Shown one piece after another: positions 1-10,188 of a stretch of DNA of 64,000 nucleotides. Numbering within the stretch: position 1 is the first letter of the stretch; every line of letters begins with the position of its first letter. Under the pieces are notes generated by a model. It made no database searches, was not told the origin of the DNA, and saw only the letters and a program-made list of their open reading frames with translations. Made by a program: the position numbers and the translations under genes. Origin of the DNA: Reticulitermes lucifugus (Eukaryota > Arthropoda > Insecta > Blattodea > Rhinotermitidae). The stretch covers positions 1 through 64,000 of the forward strand of contig JAKCWW010000585.1 in NCBI GenBank assembly GCA_026260175.1, read 5' to 3'.

Positions 1-118
1 CCGAAGGAAGTGGTGCTCCGGATTTTTATCACCCTTAAAAATCCATCGTCCTCGGTCGGGATCAAACCCGCGAACCTTGGGCCCAGTGGCGAGCACCACT
101 AGTCCACCGAGGGCGACT
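1..118 (-). mobile_element. tRNA-derived SINE (family S3), head end, cut by the window edge
   Basis: Read on the minus strand, the element starts near 118 with a tRNA-like head. A Pol III B-box match, GGTTTGATCCC, lies at 58-68 (minus), and a weaker A-box-like stretch, TGGACTAGTGG, precedes it. The non-tRNA body continues toward position 1 and leaves the window, so the 3' tail and any target duplication cannot be seen. No other copy was found here. The call rests on the tRNA-like head; the family is not named. Confidence 0.6.
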
Positions 119-1479
119 CTACATATAGATAGGTCGTCAAAATTTATTTTTGCATTGGGCCCAGAAATCCCTTGAAACCGCCTTATTCTGCGGGAGCCAT
201 AAAAATCCATTCCTCCTAATGTACGTACTGTGGCAAACAGGTGCACAATCTGCTGTTCACAGACTGAGCTCCGCACTGTTCCGGCTCCAGTTGACGGCGT
301 GGTAGTTCAGTGGGCTGTCCGTAAAGCTGCTTCTTAACTGATGGACCCATTTAGCAAGTGATGCGCCTCCCCGTGCATTATTGTAGTGTCTCTCTACGAA
401 TCTCTTACTTATTTGTTGTTGTTGTTCTTCGCATATATCTCTCTTCTCTCTCCGTCTCTGCTGTCATCCTAGAAAAGCATGGCTGACACCCAGACTTAGC
501 TAGGCCACGTTAATTTATAACATAACCTGTTAATCCCCAAGAGCCGTGGCAGCATCTCTTGACTTCTCTGTTTTCGGGAGGCTTGATGGGCCCATCAAGA
601 GCTTGTGCCAGACCTCATAGGCTAGTAATTATATCCCATTGTAACACGCATTAGTAAATTTCCTGTCGGCAGTTGTAGCTGGTGTCGGCTGAGCTGTGGG
701 CAAGTTAACACCTCGTCTAACAACACAAGCTATGTAATAGCATCATCAAAGCCTCTCAGTTTTGGTGAGTTGCTGATTTTCGTCCAGTGTTACATGATAT
801 CTGAAAGCACTTAGTGTAAATGAATGGATCTAAAGGCATGGGAATAGTGCTTTGGGATTAGCTACATTCGCTTGCACTGTTCGAGCTACCAAGTACAGCG
901 ACAGTACTACAGATTGTCTTTCGGAAGATATTTATTTTAAGTATGCTCGGAGACTGGTTAACGTGGTGAGGGTTCCCATGGTGTTTTTCGTACGTATAGC
1001 CAAGTTTCGGATTAGAATTGTAACTAACACATCCGTTGAAATTAGTCATTCATTGCTGTCTTACTGCATAACATACTGTAGTACGAAATAACAAACCAAA
1101 GGAAAAATAGAGCATTTTCTATATGTCATCCATATTTTTACGATATTTAATTAGCTTTAAAATTAGCCTCCTTAACAGTTTCCCGCCTTGACTGCCCGAG
1201 GTTAAATATTTGTAAACTTAGTTTTAATTTTAATCAGTGTATTTAAATTATAAGGGCCAGCATGTGATAGAAATTTATATAAGGGTGACAAATGTTTATA
1301 CCTATAAGGAGGTCTATACAGTCGTATGAGATATTCTGATATTCCTGAATATTCAATACATATATGATCGAAATGCACCAGAAGTTCAAACGACCACCAA
1401 TAATTCGACGCCGTATTTATATATAAGCGTAATCTGAGGTTCACATAGCGGTGTGGTTGAGAATTCAGTTCTTTCTGGT
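119..1479. other. No gene recognised; 1.4 kb of unique-looking DNA
   Basis: Nothing here resembles a gene. A lone A-box-like string, TAGTTCAGTGGG, occurs at 303-314 without a B box downstream. A short TTG run lies at 412-424. A 79-codon open frame at 852-1091 has no recognisable domain and overlaps an open frame on the other strand. Confidence 0.6.
582..599. repeat. 18-bp perfect palindrome
   Basis: CTTGATGGGCCCATCAAG is its own reverse complement with no spacer. It stands alone, with no flanking repeat that would make it an element end. Its function is unknown and chance is possible. Confidence 0.8.
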
Positions 1480-1624
1480 TGTGATGCTATGTCTTTTGTT
1501 AAGTGGTTCCTGAAGTTTCGAAGGATTAAGTCCTCAGAAAAGAATAAAGGATGTACTGATTAAGGTACATCACCACAATCCTTCGATACGTCAGGAACCA
1601 CTTACACGGCGACACAGCGTCACA
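1480..1624. mobile_element. Foldback (inverted-repeat) element, Penelope-like
   Basis: Two arms of about 48 bp (1480-1527 and 1577-1624) are reverse complements. The inner 27 bp of each (1501-1527 and 1577-1603) differ at only two positions; the outer 21 bp are more diverged. Each arm holds a decayed hammerhead-like core. On the minus strand CTGAGGA (1531-1537) is followed by GAAAC (1515-1519). On the plus strand CTGATTA (1556-1562) is followed by a short stem and GATACGTC. The same arrangement recurs at five other loci here. Assignment to Penelope-like elements is inferred from that core; no reverse transcriptase or GIY-YIG coding is present. Confidence 0.5.
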
Positions 1625-2067
1625 TCCTAGATGACTTGAATGCTGTAGTTACATGCCGTATAAAAATATTTCGTATGTCTTAGACGATATTTAGAAACGT
1701 GCCAAAGAGGCATGTGATAACTCCATTCTTCCTGCACGAAAGACGTCTTCATTGTGAATCGTGTAATTAATAGAGTAGTTTACAATACCTTTCTATAAAT
1801 TAATACTGTGTAGGGTGGCGAAGTTGCAAATACTTAGACTTCCATCTGAGAAGTGGAACTGTCGATTCTCAGTCGGGTTGCCGGCTCTCCTAACTACAAA
1901 TCGTCACGATTTTTCTCAGTCGCTTACGAGAAATGTAAATATTTCCTAAAATGAACGATGACGGCCACCTTAAACATACTTACAGAATCGTTCGTGATTA
2001 ATTGTTACTTTGCCACCTCATTCTGTGATGTATTGAAATTATGTTGAATAAATGGAAAATATTTGAA
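1625..2067. other. No gene recognised
   Basis: A+T-rich sequence between a foldback element and a dispersed repeat. No repeat, long frame or RNA-like fold stood out. Confidence 0.6.
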
Positions 2068-2730
2068 AAGATAGACAATGTACGTACACCGTTACGTTGT
2101 GGCGCGTTCGTGTAACCATAGTTGACAGTACTTTCCCTTTTTATTGTTATTGGCTGTAAAATATATTAAAGTATTAATTGTTGCCACGCAAATGCAGCAG
2201 TTGGTCTCCTTTGCACTGTTGTCGAGCTACAAAATATTGCGTCCTGCTGTCAACAGTAATAAGTATTGAATATTATGAGTGTGTGTCTGTCTACGTGCTT
2301 TAGTTATCCGGCATGCAAATCGCATTTTTTCTGCTCCGTATTTTATTGATATCTGTGGCCTGTCTGGCTCTACCATATTTTTCCACATTGTCTCATAAAC
2401 AGCACATTTTCGGAAAATACGTATTGAATATAAAATGCGTGTTTTGATTTTCTCTGCAACTGTTCCTGAAATATTTCTCATTCTAAGAAGAATTCAGCGC
2501 GATATTGTCATAAATGTACATAGGTCCTTTATGTAAAGTGTCCATTATTCTTGTCCGATATTAATGAAACTACAATTTTCTCGACATATTTTCGAAAAAT
2601 CCTCAAATATCAAATGAAAATCCGTCCAGAGGGAGCCGAATTGTTCCATGCGGACAGACAGGTGGACGGACGGACAGACAGACATGACGGAAGTAATAGT
2701 CGCTTTTCGCAGTTTAGCGAACGCGCCAAT
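2068..2730 (+). repeat. Dispersed repeat family A, copy 1
   Basis: This segment matches the reverse complement of 57226-57748 over most of its length. Shared landmarks in order are a head near 2070-2115 (GGCGCGTTCGTGTAACCAT), a middle block ending in a CCATTATTCTTGTC string (2542-2555), and a tail near 2620-2700 with GGGAGCCGAATTGTTCCATG followed by a degenerate GACA/GACG run. Copy 1 carries about 100 bp after the head that copy 2 lacks. Its head and tail also match family B at 33428-33750. Open frames on both strands inside it are by-products of the repeat. The element class is unknown; I saw no A/B box, terminal repeat or protein motif. Confidence 0.75.
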
Positions 2731-4581
2731 AAACTGGTACTTGTTAGGAAAATACATGATAATAGTATCATGAAGATACCAGAATATTTCTGTTCAGATT
2801 GGACTTTATTTGCAATAAATAGTGAGATAGTTGTTATAATAATTATAGTTGTGTGTTACATTTTAACACGTACAAACTTACAAAGAAACCTGTGCTGGAA
2901 TTTCCCTGTTTTTAATTTGTATCATATCCTTCCAGACGCCAATTACAATTTTTTAAACAATTAAATTTAAGTTATGTGATTTTAATTATACACGTATAAA
3001 CCTTTTTATATATGAGGTTTGGATGTTCCGCACCCTCGACAAAAACATTGTAAGTTTAAAAAGAAATTTCTTTGTGCAAGTGAGAATTGTCTAATAGAAA
3101 AAATGAAGGCCATTCTTACGCAATAATATTATTGTTTTCAACAGTGTATTCTCTCGTGCTATACGAGCCATATTAGTGGGATTTTAATTCAGTCTGCATT
3201 GCTCTTGGGACATAGAGGTCAAAAGAACTGCAGAAACATTTTCCAGCGTAAATCCTGTAGCGGAAAGAACTCATTAGGTTTACATGATAAAGGAAAAAGG
3301 GATGCGTACAAACGAACTGTAACAATAGGGTGAGACAAAATAAATGTATTTACTCTTTATTTGATTTTTTAAATGTGAATATTAAAATAACAAATTTACT
3401 ATAATTCATCTAAGAAATAAACATCGTATTATCATTTGGGTGTTCAAAACCCGCTACAGAATCTCGTCCACGACAGGTGTAGAATTATATTACTCCTGCT
3501 ACCAGCACAACTAACCAGCAGTTATGGCGATTACGCTAAGGACAATAATACCATTATAATAATGTAATATAATAACATGATATCAGACAAGCGCTCAATA
3601 TACTCGTTGCAAAGGAAACAGCTATACTGGAAACATCACACAAAATAAGGAAGGTGCTACAACCTGCAATATTCTATATTTTCCTGATAATAATAGTAAT
3701 TCAATTCAATTCAATTCTAGTTTATTAATGTGCCGATTGTAATGATAATAACAATAATCCCTTTATTTTTAATATGTTGCCATATCAGCCATAAAACCAA
3801 TTACAGAACCAGCATATTATGAAGAACAGCGACGACAGCAGCAACACCAATAATGCTAATACTAATACTAAAATAACAACGTTTCTGTATAAGTATTAGT
3901 GCCTGTTGAGGCAGTATTTAATTTCCACGTTGTCCGTTGCCTCAAGTTTGTGCAACCCAGTTCCCAACATGTCGTTCATGGTCTCTATGAAATTGCTTTA
4001 TAAGACGGGGAATTTCCTGCGTACTTGCTGCATGTAGTTAATATAATTTAATGAATTTTCATTCTCACTATGATTTAATGTTCTCACGGAGGTGACTATA
4101 AAGTTTACAGTTCCATGGAAACGGTTTGAAGGAAGCTGCTGTCTCAGTCCTAACAGTAGTAGGTCCCTCGGAAAAGCTGGTATGGACGTATCTGGCTTAT
4201 CATGTGGCGTCATAACTCGGAGGGCGGTAATCTATTCCTTCAGGAACAGTAGTAGTTTTGATTTGGTAAGTGATAAATAACTGAATACCAGTCTTATTGT
4301 CTACTTATTGAAATATTGCCGGCAACTCTTGAATCCGTATTTCTGCATATCCAAAATGGAGTTCCTTGAAATTCTGCAGGTTCCAAGAAGTGAAAATGAG
4401 GGTTTCGCGAGAAAATTTCATTCAATATAAAATTATTCTTATTCTTATTTTTTTAACTGCAATTAGAAAGTTTTTATTTATATTTTACGATTCATTCGTG
4501 CAAATATTTCTGAATTTTTCCAAAACGAAAGAAATGAAGGACCCTCTTTAAAATGAGTTAATTTGTATTTCATTATTTTCT
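2731..4581. other. No gene recognised; short (AATTC)n run at 3699-3717
   Basis: The stretch is A+T-rich with loose AAT-rich clusters near 3540-3560 and 3830-3890. The only clean tandem tract is about four units of AATTC. Two overlapping 60-70 codon frames on opposite strands near 4.0-4.3 kb show no domain. Confidence 0.6.
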
Positions 4582-5169
4582 TCTTGAAATCAAACTGAAA
4601 GAAGAAGCTCTTGAATATGTCCGAGAATACACATACATAGGACAACAGATATCATTCCGGGACATCTCGGGACAAGAAATAAAAAAGGAATTGGAATGGC
4701 TTGAAACAAGTTCAGTCGTCTAGGATTTATTCTGTCCGACAAGTTCGAAGAACTGCAGATAAAGAAAGACGTCCTGGAGTCTTGTATCGTATTGCACAAC
4801 ACAAAAACATGGTCACACAGAGAAGGAAATGAAGATGCTCCTAACTTGTCAGCGGAATGTGGGACAGAGAATACTGCATGTTGTATGGAGCTTTAATGTG
4901 ATGAGAGCTAAAATCAGGAAGAGAGCCAACACGAAGGGTGTCTTCGCAGTGGCTCACAGTCTCAGGTGGAAATGGGAGGCCTTGTGGCAAGAATGGACGA
5001 GCGCAGATGGGCACACGATCCCTCAATTTGGGATGTAAGAATGGGCAAAAAGAGAACTGAGCGACCGAAGACCCGATGGGCAGACAAGTTCAAGCGGATA
5101 GCAGGAGAACAGTGTTCACGAACAGCCAACACCCGGTGCGAATGGAGTAGATACACACAATATTGGTAA
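4582..5169 (+). pseudogene. RTE-type LINE relic: C-terminal part of the reverse-transcriptase polyprotein, frameshifted
   Basis: Plus-strand translation gives, across several frames, the ordered landmarks of the C-terminal region of RTE-clade LINE polyproteins: an EYVREYTYIGQQISF block (about 4612-4660), FSRLGFILSDKF (about 4711-4746), KMLLTCQR (about 4832-4856), VAHSLRWKWE (about 4949-4978), ARMDERRWAHDPS (about 4987-5026), and ERPKTRWADKFKRIAGEQ (about 5061-5112). It ends in TQYW before a stop, close to the usual C-terminus of the family. At least two frameshifts and an in-frame TAG after TSSVV break the frame. The catalytic RT domain and endonuclease are missing, so this is a 5'-truncated dead copy. 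Clade assignment is from remembered family character, not a search. Confidence 0.8.
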
Positions 5170-5738
5170 AACCAATGTTACATTCTCCGCAGACACAAGC
5201 AGAAAGTTGCTATACCCGTGTATTTAGCGATCCAAAGACCAACATACGAGACCGAAGTGAAATTATATTACATGTTCCAAGTGTCAACACCACATCTCAA
5301 AGAATAGCTCACCTAGTGATAAAACACTCGAGCTCTCCCTGTTTCCACCAGGAGACTGTTGCGTCATGGGATTAATTAAGCTTATTTTTGTATTTATTTA
5401 TTCATTTTGTATGGAACAGTATGTTAATTTTAAGGCCCATTTTTTACAGTTTTTATTTCAAATCATGTGCCATGAAATGAAATATGTTGCCGTCATATCC
5501 TTTTTAATATCCATCTCGATTTTTTGTGGTTTAGTCGTTTCGCTTCATATGTCAGAATGCTTTTAGTTATTCCGCAACATTGTTCGAGTGTGATTGTTTT
5601 ACGTGAAGAAAATTAAATGGGGAAGCACTGCCAAATTCTCACACTAAACGTGTTGAAATGGTGCTGGCGACTTTGATCATAATTATTGTTTGCGATATTT
5701 CTAAATTCATATGCATATTCAAAATGTTGTGTCATGCA
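5170..5738. other. No gene recognised
   Basis: Sequence between the LINE relic and a tandem duplication. It holds two unrelated 66-70 codon open frames without domains and a T-rich patch near 5380-5470. Confidence 0.55.
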
Positions 5739-5823
5739 AAATTTGTTGAAGTGCGTACCTTTGAGTATCATAGGCCCTTGTAATTTGTTGAAGTGCGCAC
5801 CTTTGAGTATCATAGGCCCTTGT
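5739..5823 (+). repeat. 42-bp tandem duplication
   Basis: Two adjacent 42-bp units (about 5739-5780 and 5781-5822) share TTGTTGAAGTGCG and CCTTTGAGTATCATAGGCCC and differ at one clear site (GCGTACC versus GCGCACC). The near identity suggests a recent local duplication. Confidence 0.9.
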
Positions 5824-7210
5824 AATCTCCAGCGTCTGAAACTTGACCCATGAAAGTTGGACTGCGACTCGCCACTGAGAGTACTCCCCTCTCAAGTGAT
5901 CTGTGTAACAAAGGCTTATTACACTTATATCTCCATCATCAACTGAGAAAATATCAGTGCAAACCGAAATCGTGTGAGATGTATGCTTGATGTTTCTTTT
6001 GAAATCTGAAAAATAATTTATATCTATCCGATTTCAACATATTTCCTTAGACGCCTTCAGTTAGAAAGAAGTCCCTATACCTTTTCGCCTTTCGACTTTC
6101 AGCTACCTAAAAATAGTTTAAGGTTTTGTTAACCTGTTGCATGAACTTCAAACATTTTCTCTTGTATTGGTGCCCCTCTCTGTTAAAGAGAGTCTAAGAG
6201 TAATATACCAGTACATGTGCTCCTGGAGGGATAGTACGGATGTTTAGGAAACCTGAATCAAAAAGAAGAGACATGCAATACCAATAAATTTGTACATTCT
6301 GATGATCGTTCCTCTCCGTCATATAATTATTTATTTGCAATAGCTCTGTAAATTCAAATACGTCATTAACTTTAAGTGCTAATACATTAAAGGGCACACA
6401 TTTATGCAAGCAGTGTAAACTAATCTTCTTCTAAACTTAAGAGACATTTATAAATATATAATTTCTTTTTCGATTTAATACTCTTTAAGTTTTCGAAAGT
6501 AGGAATTAATATGAATCATTCTAATTCTTTATTTGTTACGTTATCCTTCCATTGACATGTTATATTCTGAAAAAATGTGTGTTTTTCTTTCAGTCTCTGA
6601 TTAATATTTTCAGATTTTTAGTACGAGGGATTTTCATTAGTTAAATGTCACAAGGTAACAGTTGTAGACATTGACCATTGTCCGAGGTATGTCAAACACA
6701 CACGTCATTCGGAATGCTGTCCTTAACTCCGCTGTTCACGTGACTCACTTCCATTACCCTTCGAAATATTTTGACAACAATTAAACAATAAGATTTGGGG
6801 TTTGTACGACGGTGATGATTTAGATCGTATTTTCTGGATTATGACACCGTGAAAACTGGTGGTTGCTTACCAATTTTAAAAGTAACTTCTCTGAAGTTCA
6901 TCCGAAATGTGCGTAAACAGTAACCAGACAACACTGAATTATAAGACAGAAGACCGCGTCCTAGGTAACTCGAAGAGGGGAGTAGAAGCATTGTCGGAAA
7001 CGTCAGGTGGGCTTTAAGAAACATAGGCCACTTTGGTACTTGAGAGTACCCAACCCAGTTGTAATGCAAATTCCGGTATGTCGTGTGAATTAAATGTACC
7101 TCATGTTCAATAAACTGCTCACCGAGTTCCGACAGAAAGAAATTCTGGACATAATGTCTGGCCTATTTTTATATTTTGGAGTGCTCTGTATATTTATACA
7201 CCAGCGTCAG
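5824..7210. other. No gene recognised
   Basis: No repeat or RNA signal was detected. A 76-codon minus-strand frame (6839-7069) and a 71-codon one (6194-6409) have no recognised domain. Confidence 0.55.
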
Positions 7211-7303
7211 ATAATGTCTAAGATATTATACATGTTCCGTGCAGTTGCTTTATATATGTAAGTTTTTTACCACCAACCACTGCGTAATAAATTTATTTTT
7301 TAC

Positions 7304-7349
7304 ACTCCTACATGTTTCGGCTAACCATATCAGCCGTCATCAGGGAGTC
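7304..7349 (-). ncRNA. Hammerhead-ribozyme-like motif, left arm
   Basis: On the minus strand: GACTCC (helix I, 5' side), the core CTGATGA (7337-7343), a hairpin closed by GGCT/AGCC, GAAA (7315-7318), a self-complementary ACATGT (7310-7315) as minimal helix III, A at the cleavage-site position (7309), then GGAGT (7304-7308), which pairs with ACTCC. All core bases of a type I hammerhead are present, but one extra base sits between CTGATGA and helix II. Small hammerhead variants with minimal helix III are known from Penelope-like elements and are thought to act as dimers. Activity here is not shown. Confidence 0.5.
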
Positions 7350-7411
7350 AACGTACAGCGTACATCGTGCATCTGAATGGTAAATGTCTTAGTCACTGAT
7401 CAGTGACGTTG

Positions 7412-7456
7412 ACTCCCTGATGATGGCTGAAATGGTTAGCCGAAACATGTGGGAGT
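7412..7456 (+). ncRNA. Hammerhead-ribozyme-like motif, right arm
   Basis: Mirror of the left-arm motif on the plus strand: ACTCC (7412-7416), CTGATGA (7417-7423), a hairpin closed by GGCT/AGCC, GAAA (7442-7445), ACATGT (7445-7450), then GGAGT (7452-7456). The base at the cleavage-site position is G (7451) instead of A. Hammerheads need a non-G base there, so this copy would be expected to be inactive. Confidence 0.45.
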
Positions 7457-7518
7457 GTAAAAAGTAAATTTATTGTGCAGTGGTTGGTGGTAAAAACATA
7501 CATATAATGTCTAAGATA

Positions 7519-9331
7519 CTTGCAAGCGAACTGTCTGAGGCAGTGAACTGTGCACATATGATTGGGACCAAAATCCCGCAGTTCGTCTATATTAATTATA
7601 AAATATTTCAGACAAAGAATAATATCGAATCCTTACAAAGTCACTCACCGAAATGTTGTGTATGTTAAATAAGTATCACCAATAAATAGACAGTGGGCAA
7701 AATAGCTGTGTGGTCATTGCCGAAATATCGTAATGCACTTAGAGCGAATGAGTCGTAACTGCAGTGTAAGTGATTAGTTTTAGGCTTCAGTGTCGTTGTG
7801 GAATTTACGTAAGCAAATTGTTGGTCAGGCTGTGCGTACTTGTATAGCTCAGGTAATTTTATGTGGCAGAGAAGCATTCCATATTTCCGCTTGGTTGAAT
7901 TACAAAAGTTTCATAATCTAGATTAATCGGAAGGGTGAGTTTTATTTGTGTTCGGAATGAGGTACTGCATGTCGCTGTGCCGCCAAAGGAACAATAAATC
8001 TGCGTTCATTTAATCAAGCATGTTGGATCTCTCAGACACGGACCAATGGTTGGCTACAGATCGTAACGAAATTAACACTCACCTGTAATGGCCTAGTGCC
8101 AGAATTATTACGTTGGCAAGCTGTGTACATTGCTAATCAAATAGTACTCTCACCTGGTGACTGGAAATGTCATGCAGTCGAAAGTGACAATATTGTGTTA
8201 CACCTTGCTGAAATATAGACATAATGGCAGTTCTCATTAAAGGGTTTAAAGAGAACTCAAGAAGTACTTGATATTCTGAAAGAGTACTGCAGTGGAGGAT
8301 TTTTAGTGCTGTAACTATCCAACATTACATTTCACTGGAATATTTCTAACTGACTACCCAGCGCATGAGAAAGCAAAATGTGGGACATTCTACCTTGCTT
8401 AAAAACATGAAAATAGTCATATTCCTGTATTTCTTTCACGATTCACTATTCTAATATCTGGGATTATCTCCAAGAGATTAATTCGATAGTTGGTTATATA
8501 CAGATGCCGTTTTCACTGCAAAGGTTGTACAGCCTCGAATTTAAATAGATCATTAGGTATAATGAGCAGTTTATTAATTGGAAAGGGGCGATTTTACCCA
8601 CTTTAGATGCACTGCCTTATACTTCGCGCGCATGTACATGCCAAAACCAAAACCCCGGCTGGTAATCTGAAATGACAAGGTCCGAATTAGGTACCTAGAA
8701 TGTAGCAGATGTACAAACCTGTCCGGCTCTTCACTATGTATCAGAGGAAAAAGTTTGGACTAAATTACGAATATAAAGACAATGCAATTCTTTTACATCC
8801 ATTACTATTCTAATTATGAATTATTTCGACTACTGGGATTGTTTAATGATTATCAGGCAAATGATGATTGTAAAGTGGTTGGAGAGGCAAGTTAGACAAC
8901 TAGAAGTGTATGCACCGTAGTAAAATCACAAATCCTGATCCTGATCAGAAGGATGTGGGAGGTCAGTCCTTTAGCTCGAATTTGAAAATAAGACCTGCAT
9001 TGCACATATTAACTGTCTTTCTCGTAAGTTGTAGCATTCTTATTTCTATAGTGCAGAAGCAATTCGTAGACGTAAGAGATTTTTCTTTGACTTTTCAATG
9101 GACTATTTCCACTAGCCATATATGAAGGAACCGTGGCCTTTAACAGACTACTGCTGTCATAACGTCACGTCTGGCGCCACTGTTCATCCTGATAGCAGGC
9201 TGGAAGGTGGCTTCACAGACCTCGTCTGATCAAAATGAGCGGTACGATACAATGAAGACATGAAAGGGCTGTTCCCAACCACAACTTCCTGTTCGTAGCG
9301 TGCTGTGGGATGTTTCTGTCTCTGCCCGATT
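7519..9331. other. No gene recognised
   Basis: Unique-looking sequence with only short frames (60-71 codons). No tandem array, tRNA fold or inverted repeat was found. Confidence 0.55.
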
Positions 9332-9390
9332 TCCTCTCTCCCTTCTAGCCCTCTCACTCTCGCTCTCTCTCTCTCTCTCCGTCTCGCTCC
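9332..9390 (+). repeat. CT-rich microsatellite
   Basis: A pyrimidine tract with a pure (CT)n core at 9363-9379. It produces arginine/glutamate- or serine/leucine-rich frames on both strands, which should not be read as proteins. Confidence 0.9.
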
Positions 9391-9942
9391 TGTTTGCTTG
9401 TAACCGCCGTCTAAACCGTAGTACGTGTACACAAGCCACTGCAGATGCATGGGTGCTGCAAACAGTTTCTACAGATCGGGGACAGCCGGATTTTTTTTAG
9501 TTAGATAAGAGCCTCCAGAAAAGAAATTGATTAGAACCTGTAAGCCACCTCAGTCAGTATCTGTATAATGATTAGGTTACTTAACAAACTCTTTTTCGAT
9601 GCACAATACATATAGCGACAGATGTCGTGCAAAGTAAAACATAAACAGTCCCTTAGTCCCAAGATCTTAAATTAGGGGATGTCGACTATTTGATGTTAGT
9701 CTGTATATACAGCCCCTCCCCTCCCGCACATACACACAAATAAGCCTATATGTAAATTTTAGCCTTAGTGCTACACATTAGCTGAGAAGTCTAAAACGAA
9801 GACAGAGTTTGGAAGTTGCAAGGAAAATTGAGAGGATAATATTAAAACAGTCTTTAAATATAAAAAGTCTGAGGTTGCAGATGAGATCCATGGAACTGAA
9901 TATTCCGTCCACTAATTTCCTAAGCTCTATTTATGTCAACAT
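9391..9942. other. No gene recognised
   Basis: No coding or repeat signal beyond a T-run at about 9490-9498. Confidence 0.55.
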
Positions 9943-10188
9943 ATTATTAGAGCTTGCCGATCCCATTGGCCGTGCGATCTAAGGCGTGGGTCTTCGGCCG
10001 CTCGCTTACTAGGATCGTGGGTTCGAATCNNNNNNNNNNNNNNNNNNNNNNNNNNNNNNNNNNNNNNNNNNNNNNNNNNNNNNNNNNNNNNNNNNNNNNN
10101 NNNNNTGTGATCATGAAACCTCGACGAAACGAGGAGGCCCAGGCCCATATAGGGCTGTCGAGTCACAGAAAAAAAATTATTAGAGCTT
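9943..10188 (+). mobile_element. tRNA-derived SINE, family S1, copy 1 (contains an assembly gap)
   Basis: The body (9956-10175) starts with GCCGATCCCATTGGCCGTGC, has a B-box match GGTTCGAATC at 10020-10029 just before the gap, and ends in an eight-A tail. A perfect 13-bp duplication, ATTATTAGAGCTT, flanks it at 9943-9955 and 10176-10188. That is the mark of LINE-mediated retroposition. The 3' body shows ATGAAACCTCGACG and GGCCCATATAGGGCTGTCGA, shared with the copy at 26990. Confidence 0.9.
10030..10105. other. Assembly gap (76 N) inside SINE S1
   Basis: The N run begins in the B box. The gapless copy at 26509-26764 implies that roughly 115 bp are missing here, so the gap size is only an estimate. 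Confidence 0.95.

Larger units (their letters stand above)
7211..7518. mobile_element. Foldback element with a 15-bp target-site duplication, Penelope-like
   Basis: Two arms of about 100 bp (about 7253-7353 and 7405-7503) are inverted copies that agree at nearly all positions. They meet at a 16-bp perfect palindrome, GTCACTGATCAGTGAC (7392-7407). The direct repeat ATAATGTCTAAGATA flanks the unit exactly once on each side (7211-7225 and 7504-7518), so the inserted unit is 7226-7503. A 15-bp duplication fits target-primed reverse transcription better than most cut-and-paste transposons. Each arm carries a hammerhead-like motif pointing out from the centre. No protein is encoded. The arm similarity makes it the youngest-looking of the six foldback loci here. 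Confidence 0.75.

Noticed and set aside
303-314. Pol III promoter from an A-box match
   Set aside because: No B box follows at a usable distance; the same holds near 18810 and 20736.
852-1091. Short open frames throughout, taken as genes
   Set aside because: Nearly all are under 100 codons, overlap open frames on the other strand, often start at non-ATG codons, and show no domain or exon structure.
2551-2964. 137-codon plus-strand frame
   Set aside because: Most of it lies in dispersed repeat family A and its GACA-rich tail; the frame is not kept in copy 2.
9184-9500. Arg/Glu-rich and Ser/Leu-rich proteins on both strands
   Set aside because: They are translations of the CT microsatellite.
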